From: DATIXJ01 sp035518715
GTDB taxonomy: Bacteria > Bacteroidota > Ignavibacteria > UBA10030 > SZUA-254
Length of the DNA stretch: 64,000 nucleotides
NCBI GenBank assembly: GCA_035518715.1
Contig: DATIXJ010000015.1
Coordinates: forward strand, 62,001 to 126,000
Direction: 5' to 3'
Part shown: one piece after another, positions 51,268-59,171 of the stretch
How the letters are laid out: each line of letters opens with the position of its first letter
Position numbering within the stretch: the stretch's first letter is position 1
Program-made: the position numbers and the translations under genes
The notes under the pieces: generated by a model
The model's input: only the letters and a program-made list of their open reading frames with translations
The model's database searches: none
What the model was told of the DNA's origin: nothing

Positions 51268-52029
51268 ATGCGACGAGTCTTGCTGCTGCTTGCAATCTTC
51301 TTTGCGATGCTGGAGGTGCCCCTTCTCGCACAAGATGATGAAGAACCTGTTCCGCCGCCACGCGGTCATACCCAGACAAAATTCGGCGTTGCGGGCGGGT
51401 TTACACAGAACCTGCTTTTCCTGAATCTCGATCCGATCAACCAGGTTCTCCGCAAGTTTAACTCGGCAGATCTGGGTAACGGACCCGTGACGCTCCTCGG
51501 GGGCCAGGGATACGGATATATCCTGCTTCTTCCCAATGTGCGCGTCGGCGGAGTCGGGGGGAGCGGGAGTATTTCTTCGCTGTCATTACTCGGAGTAACT
51601 CGCCGCGAAGTTGATCTTTCCGTCGGCTATGGCGGCGTGACGATTGACTATGTCATGCCGGTGGTCGGGCATCTCGACCTGGCTCTTGGTGTTGTGCTTG
51701 GAGGGGGAAGTGTTAATCTCAAGATGACGCGGGATAACGGCTCCCCAAAGACCTGGGATGGGATCTGGAGTCAGTTCGGGAGTAATGATTCCACTACCGC
51801 CGAGTTCACGAGAAATCTCTCGGGATCTTTCTTTGTCGTTCAGCCGTCGGTTAATGTGGAGTATGCCTTGCTTCGCTGGCTTGGCGTGAGGGTGGGAGTT
51901 TCGTACAACGGCATGGCAGGCGGAAACTGGAAGGTGGACGGAAATTACGATCTTATCGGCGTTCCTTCCGAAATCAGCGGCAAAGGATTTATGATCAATG
52001 GGGGAATTTTTCTTGGTTTCTTCTACTGA
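51268..52029 (+). CDS. Hypothetical exported protein, beta-rich
   Basis: A 253-residue protein with a signal peptide (RVLLLLAIFFAMLEVPLLAQ). An acidic/proline linker is followed by Gly-rich alternating strands (VRVGGVGGSGSISS, LDLALGVVLGGGSV, INGGIFLGFFY at the C-terminus). The C-terminal Phe-Tyr and the strand pattern suggest a small outer-membrane barrel. I do not recognise a family. It is transcribed alone and faces a convergent operon. Confidence 0.7.
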   Translation: MRRVLLLLAIFFAMLEVPLLAQDDEEPVPPPRGHTQTKFGVAGGFTQNLLFLNLDPINQVLRKFNSADLGNGPVTLLGGQGYGYILLLPNVRVGGVGGSGSISSLSLLGVTRREVDLSVGYGGVTIDYVMPVVGHLDLALGVVLGGGSVNLKMTRDNGSPKTWDGIWSQFGSNDSTTAEFTRNLSGSFFVVQPSVNVEYALLRWLGVRVGVSYNGMAGGNWKVDGNYDLIGVPSEISGKGFMINGGIFLGFFY

Positions 52030-52059
52030 TGCGGGGTGACGGGAGGGAAGTTGGCGGCA

Positions 52060-53790
52060 TCATCCTTTCTTGCTGGAAGTAAACTGCACGCTCTTCCATT
52101 CCGTGAAGAGCGGTCGTAATTTGTTGCGCTGATATTTTCCGGTCGACGTCACCGGGATATCATTCCCGAAGAGCACCACCTTCGGACATTTCTGAAACGC
52201 GAAATATTTCCGGCAGTACACGAGGACTTCCGGCTCTGTGAGCGTGATTCCTTCCTTGATTTGAACATACGCACCGATTTCCTCACCGTACCAGTCATTC
52301 TCGAAACCGACAGCCAGACCCGCCTTCACCCCCGGCATGTTCATGAGCACCTCATCGATCTCGAAGGGGGAGATGTTTACTCCACCGCGAATGATGAGTT
52401 CCTTGATCCGACCGGTGATGAAGAAGAACTTTCGCCCCGTCTCGTCCGTTTTGAAGAATCCTTCATCGCCGCTCCGGAACCAGCCGAAGGCGAATGTCGC
52501 AGCATTTGCCTCCGGATTCGCGTGATATGCTTTCATCACGTTGTGTCCGCGTATGACAATTTCTCCCCGGGCGCCTTCAGGCAATTCCTGCCCGTGGTCG
52601 TCGTGGATGGACATTTCATTCACGGGCAGCGGCACGCCGATTGATGGAAAACCAAAATCGTTCAACCATCGGTGATGTGCGGCCGGCGAAAGATCCGTCG
52701 GCAGGAAACAGGAATAGCACGTCGTCTCCGACAGGCCGTATCCGTGGATGATCGGGATATGGAAACGATCTTCGAATCTGACGGCGAGTTCAACGGTCAG
52801 CGGGCCAGCGCCGCAGATGATGTGCCTGAGCGATCGCGGCAAATCCTGAGGTGCAGCGGCATGTTCGTGGAGAAGGAATTGCAGGAGCGTCGGCACGACG
52901 CTGACCACATCCACGTGCTCGTCGAGGATCTTTCTGAAGAACCGGTCGGAATGAAACTTCTGATTCAGCACCACACTGCTGCCGACTACCAGCGGTGCCA
53001 TGAGCGTCACCACAATGCCGTTAACGTGATGGATGGGAAGGACGCACATCATCCGTCTGGTGTCGGTGATGCCGTGCCACTCTGCAATGGCCTTTGAGTC
53101 AATCAGGAGATTATACTGCGTGAGCACGACGCCTTTCGGCAGTCCGGTGGTTCCGGAAGTGTAGACAATCAGCGCCTCGTCGTCAAGTGCAATACCGGAT
53201 GCACCCGGCAGGTCCGCCCTCTCGGTGGAAATTGCATCGTGAAATTCGATCAGGGATGCCGACCCCGGAGGGAGAGTGCCCGGATTCTTCCCGCGAACTC
53301 GTACGATGGTTTTCAGGGCGGGGTTTCGATCGGCGATCTGCAGGATCCGATCGAGAAATTGATCACGCACGAACGCGAGCTTCGATTCGGAATTTCGGAG
53401 AATGAATTCGATGCGCTTGTCGTCCTCACCGACATTTATCGGGACGACGACGGCGCCGACCATCCATGCGGCAAAATATTGAACAATGGTGTCGGCATGA
53501 TTGTATGCGACAGTTGCGACCCGATCGCCTCTCCGGACTCCCTTACGCTGAAGGAAGTTAGCGGTCCTGCAGACGAGTTCATGGAACTGCCGGTACGAGT
53601 ATTCCAATCGTTCATTCTCATCAGAATAAAATATGAGCCATGGCTTATCGGAATGCTTTCTGAACTTGTTTGCCAGGACCTCGCCGATGTTCTTTTCCGA
53701 AACCTGGAAAGCAGTTGGCGGGATGCCGTACGCGGTACGTGATTTGAAAATGTTTCTGGTTGTCTCTGCAGGATCCGGCAGCCCGGACAT
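52060..53790 (-). CDS. Acyl-CoA synthetase (AMP-forming)
   Basis: A 576-residue ANL-family ligase. The P-loop is VYTSGTTGLPKGVVLT, the central motif is GYGLSETTC, and the hinge is GRIKELIIRGGVNISP with the catalytic Lys in STGKYQRNKL. It activates a fatty or aromatic acid to a CoA ester. I use ATG 53790; a TTG at 53802 is an alternative. It is the last gene of the minus-strand tyrosine-catabolism operon, so its acid may come from aromatic degradation. Confidence 0.87.
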   Translation of the reverse strand: MSGLPDPAETTRNIFKSRTAYGIPPTAFQVSEKNIGEVLANKFRKHSDKPWLIFYSDENERLEYSYRQFHELVCRTANFLQRKGVRRGDRVATVAYNHADTIVQYFAAWMVGAVVVPINVGEDDKRIEFILRNSESKLAFVRDQFLDRILQIADRNPALKTIVRVRGKNPGTLPPGSASLIEFHDAISTERADLPGASGIALDDEALIVYTSGTTGLPKGVVLTQYNLLIDSKAIAEWHGITDTRRMMCVLPIHHVNGIVVTLMAPLVVGSSVVLNQKFHSDRFFRKILDEHVDVVSVVPTLLQFLLHEHAAAPQDLPRSLRHIICGAGPLTVELAVRFEDRFHIPIIHGYGLSETTCYSCFLPTDLSPAAHHRWLNDFGFPSIGVPLPVNEMSIHDDHGQELPEGARGEIVIRGHNVMKAYHANPEANAATFAFGWFRSGDEGFFKTDETGRKFFFITGRIKELIIRGGVNISPFEIDEVLMNMPGVKAGLAVGFENDWYGEEIGAYVQIKEGITLTEPEVLVYCRKYFAFQKCPKVVLFGNDIPVTSTGKYQRNKLRPLFTEWKSVQFTSSKKG

Positions 53791-53814
53791 GACGTGTTTC
53801 AAACGAACACTATT

Positions 53815-54483
53815 CTACTTCTGTACCACCGGACGTTCCATCGTAAAGCGGTCGCGCGTCCGCGTATATGTCGGGCCACCCATGCGGCCGAAGGCCGCCA
53901 GTTTATCGGGATCAATCCTGAAGTTGTCAATCACATCATCCTCCACATGGAAGCGGAGTACTTCCCCGAGAACGATGCTTCCACCTAACGGTTTGGGGCT
54001 CACATGGACGACGTGCAGGAGCCGGCACTCCATGGTGATTAACGATTCCTGGACGCGCGGGGGTTTTACGAGATCGCTGGGAATCGGCGTCAATCCCGAC
54101 ACGGTGAATTCATCAACTTCAGGCGGAAAGTCTGCCGAGCAGGCATTCATCTCCCGTGCAAAACTTTCCGACACGATGTTGACGACGAATTCCTTCGTTG
54201 ACTCGATGTTGTTCAGCGTGTCTTTGCGTTTCCCGTCGTTCCCCCTGATCATGGGGGAAAAACAAATTACCGGCGGGTTTGCACTTATGGCGGTAAAAAA
54301 ACTGAATGGAGCCAGATTCCTGATCCCGTCGGCACTGAGTGAGGAAACAAAGGCGATCGGTCTCGGAACGATTGCACCGATCAGGAGCTTATAGATATCT
54401 CCAGGTTGATTCGTCTTTGGGTCGATGGTCACCGGTACTCCCGAGTCTATTTTTCGAGCCAGCTTTTCCAGTATTCCTTCCAT
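53815..54483 (-). CDS. Flavin reductase-like FMN-binding protein
   Basis: A 222-residue split-barrel flavoprotein. YKLLIGAIVPRPIAFVSSLSADGIRNLAPFSFFTAISANPPVICFSP is the flavin-reductase-like domain signature. It is of the single-domain type (DUF447/HpaC-like superfamily). GAGGTGG precedes the ATG. The gene overlaps the end of the homogentisate dioxygenase gene by 37 bp, so the two are coupled. Confidence 0.83.
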   Translation of the reverse strand: MEGILEKLARKIDSGVPVTIDPKTNQPGDIYKLLIGAIVPRPIAFVSSLSADGIRNLAPFSFFTAISANPPVICFSPMIRGNDGKRKDTLNNIESTKEFVVNIVSESFAREMNACSADFPPEVDEFTVSGLTPIPSDLVKPPRVQESLITMECRLLHVVHVSPKPLGGSIVLGEVLRFHVEDDVIDNFRIDPDKLAAFGRMGGPTYTRTRDRFTMERPVVQK

Positions 54484-55547
54484 TCGGCCACCTCGCCGGC
54501 GGGAAGGACATGAATCGGATTAAGTCCGTCGAGCATAACGGCGGATTCATCCGTGTGCGTCTTGGTGGATTGATTCTTCAATGCCTTGGGATGCGGTCCG
54601 TGGTGAATTCCGCGGGGATGCAGCGTGACCATCCCGGGACCAATATTGTCGCGGCTGAAGAAATTTCCGTCATGGTAAAAAATGAACTCGTCATAGTCCG
54701 TGTTCCTGTGAAAGAACGGGACGCGCAACGCTTCCGGATCCTCTTCGAGCGGTCGCGGAAGAAAGCTGCAGACCACCGCGCCCTGCGTTACAAATGTTGT
54801 GTGGGCGCTGGGAGGGAGGTGTGCCCGCGGACTCATGATGGGCCGGATATCCCGCATGTTGATCTTCCAGACCGTCAGGTCGCCTTTCCATCCCACCACA
54901 TCCATCGGATTGAACGGATAGAAAAGAGAAGAAAACTCATCTTCCACCTTGATGCGAATTTCCCACTCATTCTTGTCATCAAGGATGGGCTTTGGATCGG
55001 GAGTCGTGATAACAGCGGGATCGTACAGCGCATGCTGCCCGATCAGTCCTTTCTCGGGCTGCTCGAATTCCGTTTTCGATTGAACGATGAGGAAAAAATT
55101 ATCACGCGATTTCGGGATGATGCGGTACGTCACTGCGCGCGGAATATTAATGTAGTCTCCCTTTTCGAACGGCATCGGTCCGAAATCAGTCTCGATGGTT
55201 CCCTCTCCTCGGTGAACGAAATGGAGTTCGTCCCCGTCGGCGTTGCGGTAATAAAACGGCATCGGCTCGCTTCTACGTGAAACGTAGAGCCGGACATCGT
55301 CATTGCCGAGAAACGCGACCGGCGAACCTTTGGGATCCGTCCAGTCCGACGGCTTCAATTTGTTGCAGTCGATGCAGTGGGGGCGCAGCTTTCCTTCAAA
55401 CCGGATCCACCCTGTCGGCGGATGTGTGTGGTACAGATGTGCGGATTTTCCGTAAAATCCTTTACGCCCGTGTTCCTCCTCAAACGTCCCGTTGGGAAGT
55501 CCGACGTGTGCTTGTTTTGCGGTCTTACCTTTTTGTAACGGATACAT
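54447..55547 (-). CDS. hmgA: Homogentisate 1,2-dioxygenase (short bacterial type)
   Basis: A 366-residue cupin-fold dioxygenase. YYRNADGDELHFVHRGEGTIETDFGPMPF opens the cupin, and RVPFFHRNTDYDEFIFYHDGNFF with HPRGIHHGPHP holds the iron ligands (His, Glu, His). It opens the ring of homogentisate to maleylacetoacetate. It is shorter than the mammalian or Pseudomonas enzyme (about 430 residues) but like many FCB homologues. ATG 55547 has GAGGA upstream; an in-frame extension reaches 55577. It sits between the fumarylacetoacetate-hydrolase-type gene and the flavin reductase. Confidence 0.85.
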   Translation of the reverse strand: MYPLQKGKTAKQAHVGLPNGTFEEEHGRKGFYGKSAHLYHTHPPTGWIRFEGKLRPHCIDCNKLKPSDWTDPKGSPVAFLGNDDVRLYVSRRSEPMPFYYRNADGDELHFVHRGEGTIETDFGPMPFEKGDYINIPRAVTYRIIPKSRDNFFLIVQSKTEFEQPEKGLIGQHALYDPAVITTPDPKPILDDKNEWEIRIKVEDEFSSLFYPFNPMDVVGWKGDLTVWKINMRDIRPIMSPRAHLPPSAHTTFVTQGAVVCSFLPRPLEEDPEALRVPFFHRNTDYDEFIFYHDGNFFSRDNIGPGMVTLHPRGIHHGPHPKALKNQSTKTHTDESAVMLDGLNPIHVLPAGEVAEWKEYWKSWLEK

Positions 55548-55603
55548 AAGATTCCTCACGAATTGATCAAAGAACAATCCTGTGTGATAGAAATTTCAAA
55601 ATC

Positions 55604-56593
55604 CTACGGCTTCACGACACGGTTTCGGAGTGTGCCGATCTTCTCTATTTCCAGCTCAATGAGGTCTCCGGGCTTCACCCAGCGATCAAGCTCGAGGCCG
55701 CAACCTGTTCCCACAGTTCCCGAGCCAATCAGATCTCCCGGGTAGAGTGTTTCCTCGAGTGACGCAAAGGCAATCATTTTTTCAAACCGGTGCGTGATGG
55801 AACCGGAATTTCCCTTCGACCAGATCTCTCCGTTCACTCTCGCGGTCATGGAGAGATTGTAGGGATCGGAGATTTCGTCTTCCGTGACCAGTACCGGCCC
55901 GATTGCCGTTGCGAAATCCTTACCCTTTGACGGACCGAGACGGACTTTCATCTCCTTTCGTTGCATATCGCGAGCGCTGAAATCGTTCATCACGGTGAAC
56001 CCTGCAATATATCCCCGGGCTTTGTTCTCGGGAATATTCCGTCCCTGCCTCCCGATGACTATTGCCAGCTCCAGCTCATAGTCGAATTTCTCCGTAAATG
56101 AAGGCCAGTGAACGTCGTCGTCCGGTCCGATGATGCTCCAGTGTGCACCCTTGTAATAGACCGGAATTTCGTACCATTCCTGGGGCATCGGCTCACCACG
56201 CTTTTCAAAACCTTTCTTCACATGCTGCTCGAATGCGTAAAAGTCGCGCATCGACGCGGGCCGGGGGAGAGGCGCTCTGATTCTGATCTGGTCCGGGGCA
56301 AAGAGGAGCAGTTCTTCATTCAATCCAACCGGAACCCTTCCTTTTTCGACCTCTTCCTGGAAACTTCTGAGCGTCGCCCTTGCTGCCTCAGATGATCGGG
56401 ATTCTCCCTGCAAATATCCGATCATGGTTGGAGGGAGAAGCACCTGCGCGACCCTGTAGGGCTCGGGTTCCCCCTGGCGGAACAGGTGCCACGCGCACGC
56501 CGCATTGAGGTCCAGGATACCGCGATCGAGTATTGTCCCGAGCCGCTGGTGTTTTCCGAGAAGTGTTTTGACTTCAAATGTACAAAGCTTCAT
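55604..56593 (-). CDS. Fumarylacetoacetate hydrolase family protein
   Basis: A 329-residue protein with the FAH fold: RDFYAFEQHVKKGFEKRG, DYELELAIVIGRQGRNIPENKARGYIAGFTVMNDFSARDMQ, SKGKDFATAIGP and GSGTVGTGCGLEL. Metal-binding Asp and Glu residues of the family are present. In this operon it is the likely fumarylacetoacetase, which cuts fumarylacetoacetate to fumarate and acetoacetate; FAH-family relatives act on other substrates. Confidence 0.87.
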   Translation of the reverse strand: MKLCTFEVKTLLGKHQRLGTILDRGILDLNAACAWHLFRQGEPEPYRVAQVLLPPTMIGYLQGESRSSEAARATLRSFQEEVEKGRVPVGLNEELLLFAPDQIRIRAPLPRPASMRDFYAFEQHVKKGFEKRGEPMPQEWYEIPVYYKGAHWSIIGPDDDVHWPSFTEKFDYELELAIVIGRQGRNIPENKARGYIAGFTVMNDFSARDMQRKEMKVRLGPSKGKDFATAIGPVLVTEDEISDPYNLSMTARVNGEIWSKGNSGSITHRFEKMIAFASLEETLYPGDLIGSGTVGTGCGLELDRWVKPGDLIELEIEKIGTLRNRVVKP

Positions 56594-56661
56594 GGTCTGA
56601 AGCGGTTCTAACGAATCTGAAGAGTGTTATGTGACATGCGGACTGTGAAAGCACATTTCGT

Positions 56662-56681
56662 GCATGATGAAAACATCATGC
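56662..56681 (-). other. Intercistronic hairpin between the HPPD and FAH genes
   Basis: GCATGATG (56662-56669) and CATCATGC (56674-56681) form a perfect 8-bp stem with a 4-nt loop in the minus-strand mRNA. No T tract follows, so it is not a terminator; it may tune mRNA stability or differential expression. Confidence 0.45.
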
Positions 56682-56687
56682 CTCCGA

Positions 56688-57818
56688 TCAGAGGTTTCCA
56701 CGCAGTTGCTGCTCGCGTTCGATCGCCTCGAACAATGCTTTGAAATTTCCTTTTCCAAAACTCCTGCTTCCTTTTCGCTCGATGCATTCAAAGAAGAGAG
56801 TGGGGCGGTCTTCAACAGGTTTCGAAAAGATCTGCAGCATGTAGCCCTCATCATCGCGGTCGACGAGGATGCCGAGGCGCTTCAGCTCGTCGACCGGTTC
56901 GTCGATTTTTCCCACACGTTTCTGAAGGTCATCGTAATACGTCGACGGAACACGGAGGAATTCCACCCCTCTTCCGGTGAGTTCAGCAACCGTTTCAATG
57001 ATGTCGTCCGTTGCCATGGCGATGTGCTGTACACCGGGGGTCCGATAATATTCGAGATACTCGTCGATCTGTGATTTCTTTCTCCCCGACGCCGGTTCGT
57101 TGATGGGAAACTTGATCCGGTCGTTGCCGTTTGCCATGACCTTCGACATCAGTGCGGAATATTCGGTGGAAATGTCCTCATCATCGAAATGCTGGTACAA
57201 TCGAAAGCCCATGGCGTTCATATAGAATTCGACCCACTTGTTCATGGCACCGAGCTCAACGTTTCCGACGCAATGGTCGACATACTTCAGGCCGACGGGT
57301 TTTGCAAGGCGATCTTCGGAGACCGCCTGATACCCCGGCATGAACGGTCCGGTATAGTTCTTCCGCTCGACAAACGTGTGTATGGTGTCTCCGTAGATCG
57401 CGATCGCAGATTTCCTGATCTCACCAAACGAATCCCGGGCGACCGTCGGCTCCATAATGCCGCGGGCACCCCGCTTCGTTGTTTCCCGGAACGCAGATTC
57501 CGCATCATCCACCCAGAGCGCAATATCTTTCACGCCGTCGCCATGGAGTTTGAGATGGTCGGCGATGGGGTGATTCGGCTGAAGCGGCGTGGTGAGGACA
57601 AAACGGATCTTATCCTGCTGGAGGACGTACGATGCCCGGTCGCGCACTCCCGTTTCGAGACCGCAATAGGCAACGAGCCGGAATCCGAACGCATTGCGGT
57701 AATAATGCGCGCTCTGCTTGGCGTTGCCAACATAAAATTCGATATAGTCTGTGCCGTTGATCGGGAGGAAATCCTTTGCAACAGGGCGGGGGGATTCCGT
57801 TGGTTTGGATGGATGCAT
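56688..57818 (-). CDS. hppD: 4-hydroxyphenylpyruvate dioxygenase
   Basis: A 376-residue two-domain VOC-fold enzyme. The iron ligands are in YVDHCVGNV (His), GVQHIAMAT (His) and FFECIERKG (Glu). It turns 4-hydroxyphenylpyruvate into homogentisate. GGAG lies 7 bases before ATG 57818; the in-frame ATG 57830 contains that site and is less likely. It is flanked by an aminotransferase gene and the homogentisate-branch genes, which fixes its role. Confidence 0.95.
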   Translation of the reverse strand: MHPSKPTESPRPVAKDFLPINGTDYIEFYVGNAKQSAHYYRNAFGFRLVAYCGLETGVRDRASYVLQQDKIRFVLTTPLQPNHPIADHLKLHGDGVKDIALWVDDAESAFRETTKRGARGIMEPTVARDSFGEIRKSAIAIYGDTIHTFVERKNYTGPFMPGYQAVSEDRLAKPVGLKYVDHCVGNVELGAMNKWVEFYMNAMGFRLYQHFDDEDISTEYSALMSKVMANGNDRIKFPINEPASGRKKSQIDEYLEYYRTPGVQHIAMATDDIIETVAELTGRGVEFLRVPSTYYDDLQKRVGKIDEPVDELKRLGILVDRDDEGYMLQIFSKPVEDRPTLFFECIERKGSRSFGKGNFKALFEAIEREQQLRGNL

Positions 57819-57862
57819 AACGTACTCCATAATGAACGTGTTGAGCGCCGGCGTGCTGATGG

Positions 57863-58960
57863 TTACGCCAGCGCGTTTGCCAGGATCTTTTTCAGCGTTT
57901 CAACGAGATAATGATTTTCCTCATCGGTCCCAACCGAAATTCTCAGGCAGTGGGGAAGCCCAAATGCGCGCAGGGGTCGGATAATGATCCCTTCTTTGAG
58001 GAGTTCCTGATAAAGATAATTGACGTCCTCTTCCGACTCCCGCACAACCATCACAAAGTTGGCATCGGAGGGAACCGGCTCGAGATCCATACCCGCAAGA
58101 GCGGTCGTAAGGTATTCCATCCCGTGTGAATTTACCTCGAGCGATCGATGGAGAAACTCCTTGTCACGTAATGCGCCGATGCCCGCCGCCTGCGCGAGAG
58201 TACTTGGTTCAAATGGGAGCTTCACTTTGAGAAGGTTGCCGATCAATTCCTCGTGTGCAAAACCATATCCGATCCGAATGCCTGCCAGACCGTAGACTTT
58301 GGAGAACGTCCGGAGTGTGATGACATTGTCGTACCGGTAATGCATGGAATCGGGGTACGCAGGATTATCGCGTGCAAATTCGAAATACGCTTCATCGAGA
58401 ATAATCAGGACCCGCTCCGGTACGGTTTTGTAGAAGGCATCGAACTCCTGCCGGGTGAAGATCGTTCCTGTAGGATTGTTCGGATTGGCAAGATAAATGA
58501 TTTTCGTGTGATTCGTGATCTGCGAGCTCAGGGCGGGAAGATCGTAATGCCAGTTACGGTAAGGGACGGTCTTGTATGCCACTCCGCGTGACCGTGCAAG
58601 CACCTGAAAGCCGATGAAAGCGGCTTCGGTCGTAAGGACCTCATCATCGTCGCAGAGGAAAGTCCTGATAATATTTGACATGATGCCTTCCGACCCGCTG
58701 CCGACGATGACATTTTCGATCTTCAGGTTGTAGATGGAGGCAAGGACACTGCGGAGATCGTACCCGCCGTTGGGGTAGCGGTGCAGATCGTCCATGCATC
58801 GCTTCATCTCATCGAGTGCGAGCTGCGATGTGCCGAGGGGATTCTCATTCGATGCAAGCTTCACGACTTTTGTCAGTCCGAGCTCCCGCTTCACTTCCTC
58901 GATCGGTTTGCCCGCTTTGTACGGCTGCAACGATTCGATATATGGCGGTACGAGAGGCAT
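57863..58960 (-). CDS. Aromatic/histidinol-phosphate-type aminotransferase
   Basis: A 365-residue class I/II PLP enzyme of the HisC branch: LASNENPLGTSQLA, YPNGGYDLRSVLA, YLANPNNPTGTIF, LDEAYFEFA and RTFSKVYGLAGIRIGYG with the PLP Lys. HisC-type proteins often transaminate aromatic amino acids, and the operon (HPPD, HGD, FAH) makes tyrosine to 4-hydroxyphenylpyruvate the likely reaction; no his genes are nearby. CAGGATC before ATG 58960 decides the start against upstream ATGs at 58987 and 59041. Confidence 0.85.
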   Translation of the reverse strand: MPLVPPYIESLQPYKAGKPIEEVKRELGLTKVVKLASNENPLGTSQLALDEMKRCMDDLHRYPNGGYDLRSVLASIYNLKIENVIVGSGSEGIMSNIIRTFLCDDDEVLTTEAAFIGFQVLARSRGVAYKTVPYRNWHYDLPALSSQITNHTKIIYLANPNNPTGTIFTRQEFDAFYKTVPERVLIILDEAYFEFARDNPAYPDSMHYRYDNVITLRTFSKVYGLAGIRIGYGFAHEELIGNLLKVKLPFEPSTLAQAAGIGALRDKEFLHRSLEVNSHGMEYLTTALAGMDLEPVPSDANFVMVVRESEEDVNYLYQELLKEGIIIRPLRAFGLPHCLRISVGTDEENHYLVETLKKILANALA

Positions 58961-58993
58961 TTTTGATCCTGATATACTCTTCCGCATCGAGTG

Positions 58994-59022
58994 AAGATAG
59001 CAAACCGACCGGTGAAAATCAA
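58994..59022 (-). promoter_or_regulatory. Promoter of the tyrosine-catabolism operon
   Basis: On the minus strand: TTGATT (59022-59017), 17 bp, TATCTT (58999-58994). The predicted start near 58987 gives a 27-nt leader with CAGGA before ATG 58960. Confidence 0.65.
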
Positions 59023-59171
59023 TCAGTAACCCGGCTTCCACGATTCGTCGAATGCTTCATCATCTTGTATCTGAAGTGCTTTTTTGTTACCATGTCGATG
59101 AAAACTACCGACTTTCTCCAGGAGATTGATGTTCTAACATTACACGTTCGTTCCCACGTTTCCTTTTCAGG

